Shown in pieces: positions 22,574 through 34,648 of a stretch of DNA of 64,000 bases. The stretch's first letter is position 1; every line of letters begins with the position of its first letter. A program made the translations under genes and the position numbers. Origin of the DNA: Apostichopus japonicus (lineage: Eukaryota; Echinodermata; Holothuroidea; Aspidochirotida; Stichopodidae); the NCBI RefSeq assembly GCF_037975245.1, contig NC_092577.1:28388398-28452397 (forward strand), in the 5' to 3' direction. Below the pieces are notes generated by a model. That model saw only the letters and a list, made by a program, of their open reading frames with translations. It did no database searches and was not told the DNA's origin.

Positions 22574-25500
22574 GTAAGTAAAGCAATGTAATATTATAGA
22601 ATATTGTAATTCCATGCTCGGCCATATGATCACCATTATCATGTATCCTAGACAAGTGTAGCTGCTTAAACATTGAATTTCACAGTTGATCCTGTTTCGA
22701 AATATATACTTCATCTATTGGATCGCATGGTCTATAAAGTTTACAATTTTGCATATTTTGCGAAATGTTTGGAAGCAATAAATACATTAATGGTAGCCCA
22801 GTTGTAAAATATATATGAAAAACAATACTGATCATACAGACCTCTCCCGACCCCCCCCCCCCCCCTTTTTGCGCTCACCACGATCTGTGTCCGATTGGCA
22901 TGTTTGCCAATATTGGTACCGTATTTTTATTATCATAGATGGAAAATGGAGCGAAGCAGCCGAAGCATGCATATCAAATCACAACGATTGGCAAGGTACG
23001 GCGTCATCTCTTGATCATTGTAAGAGATATTGTGAGGCTCAGACGTCCTTCCGGTGTTTGTCGGTCGACTTCAACGGCGAAACTTGTATGAACAGCCGCC
23101 ATAATCATTACAGCGTACAGCCAAGTGGGGATTTTAATCAACCATGTGGTGTTCAGACAACATATCAGTACGCAGAACGTTTGGATATTGGTAAATATGT
23201 ATTTTTATAGAGCTGTATAGTAGAGTAAACATGGCTGTCACAATAAGTTGCAGATCTTGTTGCATATTTTGTTTATATGACCGATATGATGTATTCACTC
23301 CGGTGGCACATTGTTATACAACCACCAAGGATATTACCTTTAAGGTTGAGGTGAAGTTTAAGATTAATTAATAAGCGAAGTCATTTCATACATAAATATT
23401 AATTTTTTAACCATTCGTCGTTTTTAGCATTTATTTCATAGGAGCCACAAGAACAGCATGTATAAACATCTACTGTATGAGGCAATCACTCAAAGACAAT
23501 ATTGATTAACGCCTATATTCAAGTGATGTTAAATAAAAGCCATGATAGCTTGATGTCTGCATTGCTTATATATAACATTGTCTGGTGTAATCAAGGCAAT
23601 GAATCGTTCTTTTAGCTACATGGTTGCCACCGTATTGTGAATTTATATACAACTAAAGCAGACAATGAATATAAAATATTGCTTACATTAACATATAGCC
23701 GTCCAAGTTTTTCAAAATGGTCGTTCTCAATGCCAAAACATTCTTTCGTTCAACTCTTTAAATCCATATTTTTGTTTAGTGGTTTGCATTTATGTCATAA
23801 TATCGCTTTGCTTAATTCTTCATATATTAAGACCTGTTTGATTGTCTTAATCATCTTTCTGCTTTCTGTGGCTATTAAGCCTTTTTCTCGTTCATAAGTA
23901 CTTCGAGCATGTTATCGTTAATCTTGTTTTCCTGCTGTTAATGCCGATTCATCATGCCCTTTTCTGTCATCTTGGCGTTATTTGCATACAGTTTTGCGTC
24001 ATGCTTTTAGCTTTGGTAGGCTATGTCTTATAGTTCACATTCGTGTTTGTTAAGTACAACCATGTTCACTTTGAGCGATTCTTTCTCACGTTTTGCTTGT
24101 TAGTTACGTCAAACTTTGTGAGCTGCAGAATGTCATAAGGTGAATCCCTTGTCACAAGTTGACACAAATTTATAGAAAAGTGATAGTAGCATGAATACTA
24201 AATTTATATGAATTTGACATGAATACGTAATAATCATACTAATGCATAACCTAGAATACCTTAATGCAACAACGCATGACATGTATCATATGCTTCATTA
24301 CATCACTGGACTCATATATCCATCCTTGTCATTCTGATTTTAAATAGCCTCTAAGTCAAATTCGGAAGCATCTGTTTTCACAACAAGTTCCTTATGTATA
24401 ATCTTGACTTACAAATAATGAATCTGCCATCATAGCTAATTTCAAATGCATGAATGCTTATTAACAATGTTCATCCCAATGAAAAGTCTTGGCTTTTGAC
24501 TGTTTTTGTTAAATCATTAAGTAATTATCGCTTTTTGTTAAAGGACGAGGAGGATTTGGAATTGCCTCAACCTTTGTTTGATACTGGTGCACATTATCTT
24601 TGCATTATCTTCGATCACCACCAACCTCACCAATTTACTTAAATTTGAAGTCAGACCAGGGTTACTAATTTTCTCCAAAACCTGTTTGTCATGTTCTTCC
24701 TTCATTTGCTTGCTTTTGTCCGATTAAGACACTTTGAGAAATATTCTCATCTCTCTAGGTTTGGGTTTGATACAAATCAGAAACGGAGTTGGAGTTTTAC
24801 TAACATCAGGCTGAAATTCCTCATTATGAATCCCAACTTGAAATACATTATTAACTTCACCACGATCCACTCACAGCTTAAGAATGTTTATATGGAACAC
24901 AACCTTCCTGTTTCTACTTCTGGTTTCTATTTTAACTGCATAGTCAACCACGTTAACTACTGTAGCAATTTCCAAAGGCCCCTGCCACTGAGCTATCAGT
25001 TTATTTGGATCTGTAGGCAGAACAACCAATACTTTCTTTCTGACCCACTTCATACTTTCGACTGCAAGCATTGCGGTCGCACTATGTCTTTTATTTGTCT
25101 TGTGACCTATGTAGGGACGACTTAGCAACATAGGGCAGCTCTGCTAATCTTTGCATCACTGCAGGAATTTATGCGATTACAGTTTTGCCATCGGCATAAC
25201 CAATCTTCTAATCATGAATCATGTAAAATTTCCAAAGAGACCTCGTGAACTTCTGTAATATATAAGAACAAAGGGACTAAATTTTGTACTCTCTTGGGGT
25301 ACCTCCCTAAATGCTAACAATCAAAATGGGACAGGTTTGTCCCACTGGGTGGCTTCTTGGTCAACAAAAAACTTTAACATCGAATTAAGAGTGCCAATAA
25401 ATCTTTCTACTAGTCCATTGGGCTGAGGGTAACATAGATAGATAGGATATAATATTAATATTAAGGAGTTCACAAATCTCCTTAAGAGGTCTCGACGTAA

Positions 25501-28119
25501 AATTAGTACCTTGATCTGTCAAGTTCTCTTAAAGTAATTATTACCCAGCAAATACTGCATTCATCTTTTGCGCAATAGTTTTGGCTTACAATATTTCGAA
25601 CTAAAATTACTTCTGGGTATCATGTTGAATAATCTACAATTAATAGTGTTTACTTGTTCCCAGATTTGGATCTTGGCAATGACACCCAATATCCGTACCC
25701 ACTCTATTGAACAGTGAACCTATAATATAGGAAGGGAAATCAGGGGTGCCTTTGCTGCCCTATAATGTTGGGAGTCTTTTGGCAATTTAAAAAAGACTGA
25801 CCAAAATCTGCTACAACCTTAACAATCCCAGGCCAATAAAAATCTTTTTCAGCCTGGGTGTTGTTGCTTTTCTCCCATCTAAGTGTCCCGAATTTGGAAT
25901 ATAATGTTCAATTTGTATCTTATCTCTAAAACCAGAAGGTATTGCTACATATGTATTCTCTTATATGGAACTCCTTTCTAGATGACCATTTCTCTTCAAT
26001 ATGCCATCTGCTTAAAAGAAACATTTCCATATGATTTGCAACATCATCACTAATTGATACTCTCTTCTATCACTTACTACTTTAAGAAGTCTGACTGTTG
26101 GGCCTCCTGCCAACAATTTCATCATCATTGTGATCCAAAACTTGTGATCCAAAACTTCCCTCATCAATTCCTTAGGTTTTTTAGCTTCGTCTACTTCTCC
26201 TAATTCTTTTGACTAACGATCCCCAGTTTCTGTTCTATTTCTTGATCTATTTTTCTTTCCTTTAATTTACTTAATCTGCTGCTCGAGGCACTGAAGCACA
26301 ACAAATATTCAATACAAAAATGCAGGAGAAGTATATCTCCAAACCCCTCATGTTTAACGACATGTGGCAACCATTCTAGAAATCCTCCTATTTAGTAGGA
26401 GATTGCATTTAGTGTATGTAGATAACAGCAAAACTAACATCAGAACTTCATAACAGTAATAATTAATTATTTGTATTCCAACCACGCACACCAAAACATG
26501 TCGTGGGTTTTACCAACAGACTATGGCTGGACGATCCCTGTCTCTGGTTGCATTAAAAACTACAACGATAAAGACATCAGGGAGGTGGATGATATGAACG
26601 ATTGCCACAAGAGATGCGAAGACGAGGCTGAATTTGTATGTTTGTCAGTAGATTACAAATCTGAATTGAAAAAATGTTTTCTGAGCAGACACAATCGTGC
26701 AAGTATTCGATCTCTTGGTGAATATACGCAGCCTTGTTACTCAGAAGGTTGGCAGTACTCAGAAAAGACGGATACAGGTATTTATTTATTTATTTTAAAT
26801 TTTATAAATAGCACAGTCAGTTAGAGAACACTTACATTGTTGAGACCCTTGATCATTTCTATGCTCTCCTCCCTCACGAAAAAGTCTATGGCGAACCAGT
26901 CAAATCGACCTTTATCCACAGAATAGTTCAACACATTAAACAATGCATAAAGATATAAAATGATATACAGTGCAACCTAAAGAGACATCACAATTTTTCG
27001 AACCATTTTCAAAAGGGCGAAATATAGAACCATTGTTCAGCTGGGCACTCTCTATGTTACAAAAATCTTTCAAAAAAATCCGTTCGCCAGGACTTCCTCA
27101 CATCTAATTACCCCCCCCCCCCCCCTTCCGGGTTCCGTTGTTATTAACAGTCTGGTTCGAAAAATGAGACGTCGCATTGCGAATAAGCATATGCAATTGT
27201 ATTTAAAACTAAGACCGGTAATGTTACAGTTTTCGTGCATAACGTAAATTTCGTCAATAGTACCACTTAATTTGAAGCATCCGACAGTTAATCCTGGAAC
27301 CTTATGCGTGTGGTAGTAACGTTAGATGAGCTGTTTTCTTTACATACCTCCATGCTTTAAAAGGGAGCAAACGACACATTATTTTGGATGAGAACAAAAC
27401 TTGTTACAAGACGAAATACAAAAAGGTACAAATACAAAACTAGACGAAATATATACAAAAAAGGTCTTTTTCTATTGATCAATTGGGAAGAGGTCTTCGG
27501 GGTAGTGTCGAACCTGTAAAACAACTGTGACGCTTTATCAACATTATTCGTTATGGCGTTATTATTTATTAACCTAAAGCTGACCTATTTATCTTTTTCA
27601 GAGTTCTACTGGAGTGACGCAGTTCCGGGTTGCATTCGATTGAATAATGCAGTGCATGACGCCCAGATTTCGAGCTTAAGCGATTGTCAAGATCGTTGCT
27701 TAAGTGAAACTGATTTCACGTGTCTCTCGATCGAACACAAAGACAGCCTGTGTAATCTTCATCGTTATAATCGCGACACAATCCGGCCGACTAGTGACTA
27801 CACTCAACCGTGCTACACTCCCGACTGGACATACTCTGAAAGAGTAAAGTTTGGTTCGTGGACAGATGACTTGGATGCGTGCATTAGAAGTCACAATATG
27901 AATACACTGGAAGTGCCTGATCTTGAAGCCTGTAGACTGATGTGTGCCCAGACTGAGGGATGTTGCTCCTTCGATTACAGAGATTCTGATCATCAGTGTC
28001 TCCTCAGCGCGTACAATAGGGCTACCGTTACTCCTTCAACGGATTACACCGAACCCTGTTACATATCAGGCTACCGGTACTCTGAGAGAGTCGACAAATT
28101 TTGTAGGCATTTAGATTAA
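22510..28119 (+). CDS. Secreted protein with four PAN/Apple-like domains
   Basis: Exons are 22510-22573 (signal peptide MDRFTRITAILLMVSPVCLS), 22939-23190, 26520-26777 and 27602-28119. All junctions are GT/AG and phase 1, and the product is 363 residues. It carries four tandem domains of 84-86 residues sharing C-I-x2-[HYN]-[N], D-C-x2-[RL]-C, C-L-S-[VI]-[DE], C...[RY]-[HY]-N-R, [YF]-[TN]-[QE]-P-C and [WY]-x-Y-[SA]-E. The six-cysteine spacing fits PAN/Apple modules, which bind proteins or sugars. No membrane helix follows, so secretion is inferred. The last two domains share one exon. A polyadenylation signal AATAAA is at 28411-28416. The binding partner is unknown. Confidence 0.75.
22939..23190 (+). 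CDS. PAN gene exon 2: PAN domain 1
   Basis: The acceptor is TTATCATAG and the donor ATT G|GTAAAT; 252 nt, phase 1-1. Key segments are GKWSEAAEACISNHN, DHCKRYC, FRCLSVDFNGETC, GDFNQPC and YQYAERLD. The open frame before the acceptor (22815 on) is intron with a 16-C run. Confidence 0.8.
24450..26050 (-). pseudogene. Ty3/gypsy retrotransposon pol relic (integrase region), antisense in PAN gene intron
   Basis: On the minus strand, in several frames, I see an integrase zinc-finger-like block ending FYWPGIVKVVADF (near 25830), a core with VVDYSTWYPEVI (near 25590) and LTDQGTNFTSRPLKEICE (near 25510), HPQPNGLVERFIGTL (near 25410), and the C-terminal KVLVVLPTDPNK...QWQGPLEIATVVN...VVFHINILK (24871-25050). 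The order and motifs are those of Ty3/gypsy integrase. Frameshifts and stops show it is dead. LTRs were not located. Confidence 0.75.
26520..26777 (+). CDS. PAN gene exon 3: PAN domain 2
   Basis: The acceptor is TTACCAACAG and the donor ACA G|GTATTT; 258 nt, phase 1-1. It encodes DYGWTIPVSGCIKNYNDKD, NDCHKRC, FVCLSVDYKSELKKC, GEYTQPC and WQYSEKTD. The frame upstream of the acceptor is intron. Confidence 0.8.
27602..28119 (+). CDS. PAN gene exon 4: PAN domains 3 and 4, stop
   Basis: The acceptor is ATCTTTTTCAG. Domain 3 runs EFYWSDAVPGCIRLNN to WTYSERV. Domain 4 runs FGSWTDDLDACIRSHN to YRYSERVD. The product ends DKFCRHLD, with TAA at 28117-28119. Domain 4 has CAQTEGCCSFDY in place of the usual CLS segment, shifting one cysteine. 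Two domains in one exon without an intron suggest intron loss or an intronless duplication. Confidence 0.85.
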
Positions 28120-28410
28120 ACTCTGTAACAGTGTGTCTACATTTACAGTGGTAACACATCGCATGCGCTAACGATATAGTCTTTTGATAGGTAATATTGC
28201 TTTAATGATTCATTTATCGAGTTGGCATATTTGATATCCGGATCTCGAGAATTCTTCTAATGTTTTTAAAGTAGTTTATATAAGAAATGTACAACTGTGA
28301 CATGGAAAGTAAGATTCCTCTCCTGTTTTCTGTGAGAGAAGAAGAGATGTGACAAGCTATTTGCCTGTGTATTATACAACATTTACTCAAACTCATTAAT
28401 GGAACGATTT

Positions 28411-28416
28411 AATAAA
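28411..28416 (+). terminator. Polyadenylation signal of the PAN gene
   Basis: Canonical AATAAA, 292 bp after the stop codon, in AT-rich 3' UTR-like DNA. Confidence 0.5.
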
Positions 28417-28419
28417 ACC

Positions 28420-29416
28420 TACGAATCCTAATAATGAAATTGTGAGATGTAACAAGTACTCGTCCTCCATCATTGGAATTGGAACATCTCCATCAAGCGA
28501 GGTAACACCAACCTCGATTTCCATGAACTATAGAGTTCAGAATTTAAGTATTCCATGATACATTTTTGACAATTACATTTATTTTTACATTAATAGTCAT
28601 ATTTTAGGGTTTAGAGAAAACTCGAATGCAGATAAACTACGCACTGCATCATCAGTCTTCAAAGTCGGTATATGATGTTTTGAGACACACTTTTGTTATA
28701 TTTTGATTTTCTTTCATCAAGTAGTAACTTTCAAAATAGATTGAAATGAGACTGTATCACTATAGGACCGATAAAATCAGATAATAAATTTGCAAGACAA
28801 AGATTACAAAGTTTTCCATTCATAGCTTTTTCTTTCCCATGCTTTGAAATAAACTGAAACCTACCTGGCATTTCATTGGAATGAATAGAAATAACAATCG
28901 GTGTATATTTCTGATGCAAATGGTATCAATAATTTACATGATCTCAAATAGATGGAATGGTGTTATCCTATGCAGTCAGCGCTTCATCGTAGTCTATGCA
29001 ACTCTTTAAACTGCAGCACAGTCTACGCATTATGGTATTAAGGTAATCTCTACCATGCATATGAGTTACCTTTTACAAAGAGAGTAACCTATCGGTTTTC
29101 CTGTATTCATTCTTTCATCTCTTTCCGATCTACACGTTATTGGTTTAGACATTTTGTTTCAGTACGTATAAAATGTACTGCAATATTGTAATGCTTGACA
29201 GCAACATAATCCATCGTTTTTGCTAATAGACCTCTATCTGGGCAATTCTTACCAATCTTAAATCGGTAGAAGTCAATTTAAGCTGCTAGAAACTGGTATA
29301 AGTCGAAGGAAATTAGTATAATTATGTCGATTTAAATCGGTATATTCGATTCCCCACGATTTGAGACTTATGGCCCGCCATAATGATCAGGGTTAAAGAA
29401 TCATCCAGAAGCAGTC
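28420..29416. other. Spacer, no gene seen
   Basis: No coding features. Near 29265-29345 short repeats of AAATCGGTATA and its variants occur just before the large TIR element. Confidence 0.5.
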
Positions 29417-29429
29417 TACTCTCTTAAAA

Positions 29430-29735
29430 TGAGAGACTGAAATTTCAGTCTAATCGACTGAAATTTCAGTCTAACGATGGATGGGATAAGGGATCAGACT
29501 ACTTAGACTGAATTCCAGTCTGAAATGTAAAGACTGAAGGTCAGTCTTAATTAGACTGAATACTCTTCAGTCTAACAGACTGAAAATCAAACCACTTTAG
29601 ACTGAACAGTCAGCAGTTTAGACTGATTTATTGCAGCACCAGTCTTAATTAGATTGAATACGCTCAGTCTATTAGACTGATATCAGACTGAACAGTCGGT
29701 CCTTTAGACTGAATTATTACACATCACAGCTATAC
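29430..29735. repeat. Subterminal AGACTGAA / TTCAGTCT array, left end
   Basis: Palindromic pairs such as AGACTGAAATTTCAGTCT recur every 15-30 bp with variable spacers. The same motifs close the element at 34150-34290. Confidence 0.85.
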
Positions 29736-30313
29736 TGTCAATCTCATAAACTGCAAATTCTGGATTGAACAAGCTTTTCTATTGATCCTCCGTGTTGGCT
29801 AAGTGCTGGAATTCTTCAATATAGTTGCATTTAAGGTCATCAAAGACAACATTCAATGATCTGTTAATGCAGGGGAATTTACTGAAAGGTGCTACTTCAT
29901 GGAGTGATTTCGCCTTCACATCAAATCATGTTAGGCTATAAAGACCAGAAAATCGTTGTGACAGTCACACACAAAGTACATTAAAAATGGTATTCCATCA
30001 AGAAATATAATTGTCAATATCCACCGAACAGTAATTTTATTTCCACTAACCCACTTATATATTCTTATTTAATTTTCGTTATCATATTAAAAATAAAAAT
30101 AAAAAATAAAAAAATAAAAAAACTACAATATTCTGAGGGATGTTCAACAAAACATGTTATCTTTCCAACAAACGTTCAAATTATAAAGATACTTTACATA
30201 ACAGTGACATATTTTCAGTTCAATATTAATCTGTCGAATTTCTGCTTGAATTGGGCCATCTAAAATGTTCTTTAATTTTTTTTTGAAAAGGATTAGGTGA
30301 GCTGAGAACAGAT

Positions 30314-30416
30314 CAGTGGTGTCGCCAATGGGTGGCCTGGGGAACCCCTCCCCCGAGAGGGAATTCACAAATAGACATATCACCAACCAAGATTCAAATG
30401 TTTGGCAACACCACTG
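30314..30416. mobile_element. Tiny hAT-like MITE nested in the large element
   Basis: The 13-bp TIRs CAGTGGTGTCGCC and GGCAACACCACTG have one mismatch and lie 103 bp apart. They are flanked by gaacagat and caacagaa (6 of 8 identical), a decayed target duplication. Confidence 0.5.
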
Positions 30417-32079
30417 CAACAGAAAGCACTTTAAATTCTTTGTATGTCACCACCAGGTGGTAATACCCTGGAATTCATTGACAACACAGCTGTAAATTGA
30501 GTCGTTATATACCCAGCCGATCCCATCTCCCGATCTCACTGAACTTTAAATTTTCCACTGTAAAGGATATAGTAACTATACGATCCTGCCTTTACAAAAG
30601 GGATAGGATGGAAACACGACGATAGTACAATGGATCTGGTACATTGCCTTTTATTCCAGTTGTGAATCATTAATGTATAGTAGCAACAATTTCTTAGAAT
30701 GATTTCAAAATGGGGAAAACATATGACAAATTTTCAGCAGCTTATTTATAAAATATTAGGAATGGTTAAACTATATATCAGTGCGGTCAACATTTAATAC
30801 TTTGTGTTTCAATGATATAGATTGGCGATTGCTGAAAGTCATTATCCAGCACACACAAAACAAAATATTACAAGCAGTTGACAGAATGGCACTAACTTCA
30901 TAATGGCTATTAGATAAACATGAATTATTATATACTGCATTCACGATTTCATGATATGGCATTCATATAAAGCAAATTTGTATGCAAAAACAGTACATGT
31001 GACTATTATACCACCCTCAATTATTTCTTAACTTTCTGATAGTAATCATATAGTGATTGGGATTTCAATCAAATTTTGAAGTTTTATAAATTATCTGACG
31101 TGAATCATTTAATGTCGGCCTCTAGCTGAAAAAGAAATGTCACTCGAGAGTCGACTAAAAAATTGAAACAGTTTTGACTCATTACATCACTCAAATTAAA
31201 AAAAAAATGGGGGGGGGGGGAATAATGAGGAAAGGATATTCTCAAATGGAATTTTCTACAGTTACTGACTTTATAATAATCAGGTTACTTGCTTTTCATG
31301 GAACAAATTATGGAATATTGCGCACAATAAATAATATTAGCTTAATTAATTGCTTAATTAAATAAACCTTCAACATAGTGAGTGCAGTGAAATGTGGGAA
31401 CATTAAAGTAAACATTAAAATAACATGCTCGAAAAATCATACAACAAAGTTTTTTGGCAACTAGGTGTTTGTTTAATTACATTCATAATTAGATCAGTAT
31501 CATTAAAAAAACATTTTAAAAACCAAAAATCAATTAAATATTTATTTCTGGAGCCCTCCCTATTTATATAAAACTGTTGGTAAACTCCGGGTTATCAATT
31601 TAACGTTTTAGGGTATGTGTTAGTTACTCCTTAAAGGCATTGAAAACTTGTCCCAAACAGCATGCAGCCATCTGAAAAAGTTAACTTTCTGTTGCTTGCA
31701 AGTGATGTTTGTTCGTGTCGCTAAAAAAGACAGACAGTAATGAAACGTGATACCTTGATATCTTTAGCTGGACCTGAGATGTTCATCGCTGTATCGTTTA
31801 TACACTGTCATGTGGGTATTGACCGCATCTGTATGTACTGACTTCACACCCTTTTAAAGCTACTCCATGCTGACACACGTGGTTCCGGACTACAGAGCAA
31901 TAAAAAAGTAACATTCACTCCTTGAAGTTACTCCATGCTGGCTGCCCTTATAGATGTGGCAAGGATTCGGACGAGAGACTTCACTTCTGTTGGTTGCACA
32001 ATTCCATACACCATGGAAGCATGGAACTCACAAAACTAGTGTTGTAGAGGGGGAGCATAGTCTATGTTAAATGTATATT

Positions 32080-32226
32080 CTATGCCTCTGTCCCTGCTGG
32101 AATGGCCAGTTTATCTGCCACAATGAAGAATTGTTTGGGGTTCAATTCTGGCCCGAGAGATAGGATGAAAGGCTGCCAATATTGTCCTTGTCTGCCCTGT
32201 ACTGCGCTCTCAATATCTGTGCCCTC
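32080..32226 (-). CDS. Possible exon of an unrecognised gene in the TIR element
   Basis: After an acceptor-like CACCAAACAG (minus strand), the frame reads EGTDIESAVQGRQGQYWQPF and then ILSLGPELNPKQFFIVADK to TAG at 32080. The composition looks protein-like rather than random, and it reminds me of C-terminal parts of uncharacterised invertebrate transposon-associated proteins. I cannot name a family. It is not in phase with the exon at 33790-33859 directly, so further small exons would be needed. Confidence 0.3.
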   Translation of the reverse strand, partial: EGTDIESAVQGRQGQYWQPFILSLGPELNPKQFFIVADKLAIPAGTEA

Positions 32227-32849
32227 CTGTTTGGTGAAGATAAAAATAAATGTGATAAAGGACAAGCAATATGGTATAAATCAAAACATTCTTAAAAAAA
32301 GATATGTTGAGAGGTAGAGTTCGATGTGGACTAGACTAATATTTGGGAGAGAATGGAGAAACAAGAACATGACTGGCATTGTACGAAGGAGATACATCAA
32401 TTCACGATAGGCAGCAATATGTCATCCATGGAGGGTGAGATGTGTTATGTGAAGGTGGATTCAAATTCAACCTAACATTTATGGGTTATCATGTTGATTT
32501 TGGCAGGTACATGGTTACCAAGCAAGGTTTTTTGTTAGTTGTTTTCAGAAATTTCTCTTTTTAAGGATAAATTGTTCATGACATCTCCTGATTCCATTAC
32601 ATCAGCATAGAAAACCAGTGAACAAGGAATATGATTTACATTTTAGCCTACTGATTTCACTAATATGTCTATCTGCTTGTAAAAGAAACTGATTTCATAA
32701 GATTAGTGAATGGTAATATTAGTGTAAAATCTTATAATAAAGACTGATGGCCCACTATATGTTTTATAAAGTAACAAAAGCATACCAATTCTTTTCCAGT
32801 CTCCACATGAATTAAATACAATGGTAATGGTTTAACAGAATCGTGTTAC

Positions 32850-33620
32850 CTTCATGCTGTAATGGCTGTAGCAGTAACTACATTTTCAAATAATTAGGTG
32901 CTTACAATCTATGCATAATAGTACTGTGTTTTGCAATTTCCTTGAGCATTATTATGTTCAAGTATTTGTTATGAGGTTAACCTAGTCTAGATTCATTTGG
33001 GACGATTGAGTACATATTGCAGTCCTGACAAGCGTGCTTATTCTCCCGACGATTGAGTACATATGCAGAACAGACGGGCTAATTTGCCCGACGAACAGGT
33101 ACCGTGATAGCTTCATGCTGTAATGGCTGTAGCAGTCACTACATTTTTTCAAATAATTAAGGGTGCTTACAATCTATGCATAATAGTACTGTTTTGCAAT
33201 TTCTTGAGCATTATTATGTTCAAGTATTTGTAATGAGGTTAACCTAGCCTAGATTCATTTGGGACGATTGAGTACATATTGCAGTCCTGACAAGCGTGCT
33301 TATTCTCCCGACGATTGAGTACATATGTAGGACAGGCGGGCTAATTTGCCCGACAAACTGGTACCGTGATAGCTTCATGCTGTAATGGCTGTAGCAGTCA
33401 CTACATTTTTTCAAATAATTAAGGGTGCTTACAATCTATGCATAATAGTACTGTTTTGCAATTTCTTGAGCATTATTATGTTCAAGTATTTGTAATGAGG
33501 TTAACCTAGCCTAGATTCATTTGGGACGATTGAGTACATATTGCAGTCCTGACAAGCGTGCTTATTCGCCCGACGATTGAGTACATATGCAGGACAGGCG
33601 GGCTAATTTGCCCGACGATC
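32850..33620. repeat. Three tandem copies of a 262-bp unit
   Basis: Units start at 32850, 33111 and 33373 with CTTCATGCTGTAATGGCTG. Each contains the subrepeat GACGATTGAGTACATAT twice. Units 2 and 3 are nearly identical to each other; unit 1 is more diverged. The array lies near the right end of the large TIR element. Confidence 0.9.
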
Positions 33621-33789
33621 GTGTAAATAGGCCCCACCAATTATAACAATAGCCTAGCCTAGGCCCTATTTGCTATAGTACAGCCTAGCTAGGCCTACCT
33701 CGCGCACAAGCCTAGAATAACTAACGTTACGAACTGCCAAGCTTTTATTCTGTATTAATTGGAAAACAACAAAAAACATACATACATAC

Positions 33790-33859
33790 CCTCGAACACT
33801 GTTATCACTTCTTCGTGGAAACCTTTATTTGTAAGAAAAGTTCTTAAAGACTCAGCCAT
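33790..33859 (-). CDS. Possible first coding exon (SAM-like start) inside the TIR element
   Basis: On the minus strand, ATG at 33857-33859 opens MAESLRTFLTNKGFHEEVIT then VFE. It ends GAG G|GTATGT, a good phase-1 donor. The L-x2-FL-x3-GF-x-EEVI pattern resembles the beginning of SAM-like domains. It starts about 445 bp inside the right TIR and reads inward, as a transposon gene would. Downstream exons are not convincingly found. Confidence 0.35.
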
Positions 33860-34648
33860 TGCTAATTTATAACCTTTACTCTAGCTTAGACATACGGTCG
33901 TCTGTCTCGTTCATGCCTAGCTGTGTGTACGGCGTGCGTACGTACAGTACAGCGAGTACCTGGCTAAGCGAAGAATATAGTAGTATATATGTACACAAAT
34001 TGTAGCGCTCGTTGTCACTTATTTCTGTGCGGCGTAGTTGCAAGTTTTCGGATGACGTAGGCGCATTTCTATTCTCTGATTGGATACATTTTTCAGTGGA
34101 ATACAGAGACTGAAAATGGTAAGATGCCATGCCACATGTGATTAGCTGATTGGTTAATACAGTCAGTCCAAAACAGCGACTGAACGGTGTAACTGATAAT
34201 ATAGTCTAAGTAGGTGTTTCTCAGTCTAAGCTCAGTGTATAACACTGAAAAAAATTTCAGTCTCACATAAGACTGAATTCTTCAGTCTATCATTTTAAGA
34301 GAGTACAATATGTACTGTTACTACTAATATTCACTATTTATGAAGAGCGACATGCAACACTAAGTCCTACACGGTCGCACATGTCTCTTTCACATATACT
34401 GCATTCAGGATGCGATTTATTTCTCTAAAGTTGCTGATGATTGTGTAAGTGCTGCGCTGATTGGCTCATTAAAAAATATTTCACGTCACAAGTATTATTA
34501 TATCCAAGACTGTCATCCAAAGCAACTTTAGTCTTTTCCAAAATGGGTTACATAGAATAATAGTCAACACATAAAAATTCTACATTCTGTACAGGCAATT
34601 TTTTTTTTTTGCCGATTTCGCGGTAACATTTCAAGTACTTTTACAAGT

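Larger units (their letters stand above)
29417..34305 (-). mobile_element. 4.9-kb DNA-transposon-like element with TIRs and dense AGACTGAA subterminal repeats
   Basis: The left end reads TACTCTCTTAAAATGAGAG followed by AGACTGAA. The right end is the inverse, CTATCATTTTAAGAGAGTA. A TA target duplication (29417-29418 and 34304-34305) fits. The left 300 bp carry about twenty AGACTGAA or TTCAGTCT motifs in both orientations, and the right 150 bp carry about six to eight; such arrays are typical transposase binding sites. The interior has only weak coding traces on the minus strand (33790-33859, 32080-32226), so the element is either nonautonomous or encodes something I cannot recognise. The superfamily is not assigned. 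Confidence 0.7.

Noticed and set aside
34149-34303. Treating the right-end AGACTGAA cluster as a separate tandem repeat or CRISPR-like array
   Set aside because: Spacing is irregular and both orientations occur; it is the subterminal region of the TIR element.
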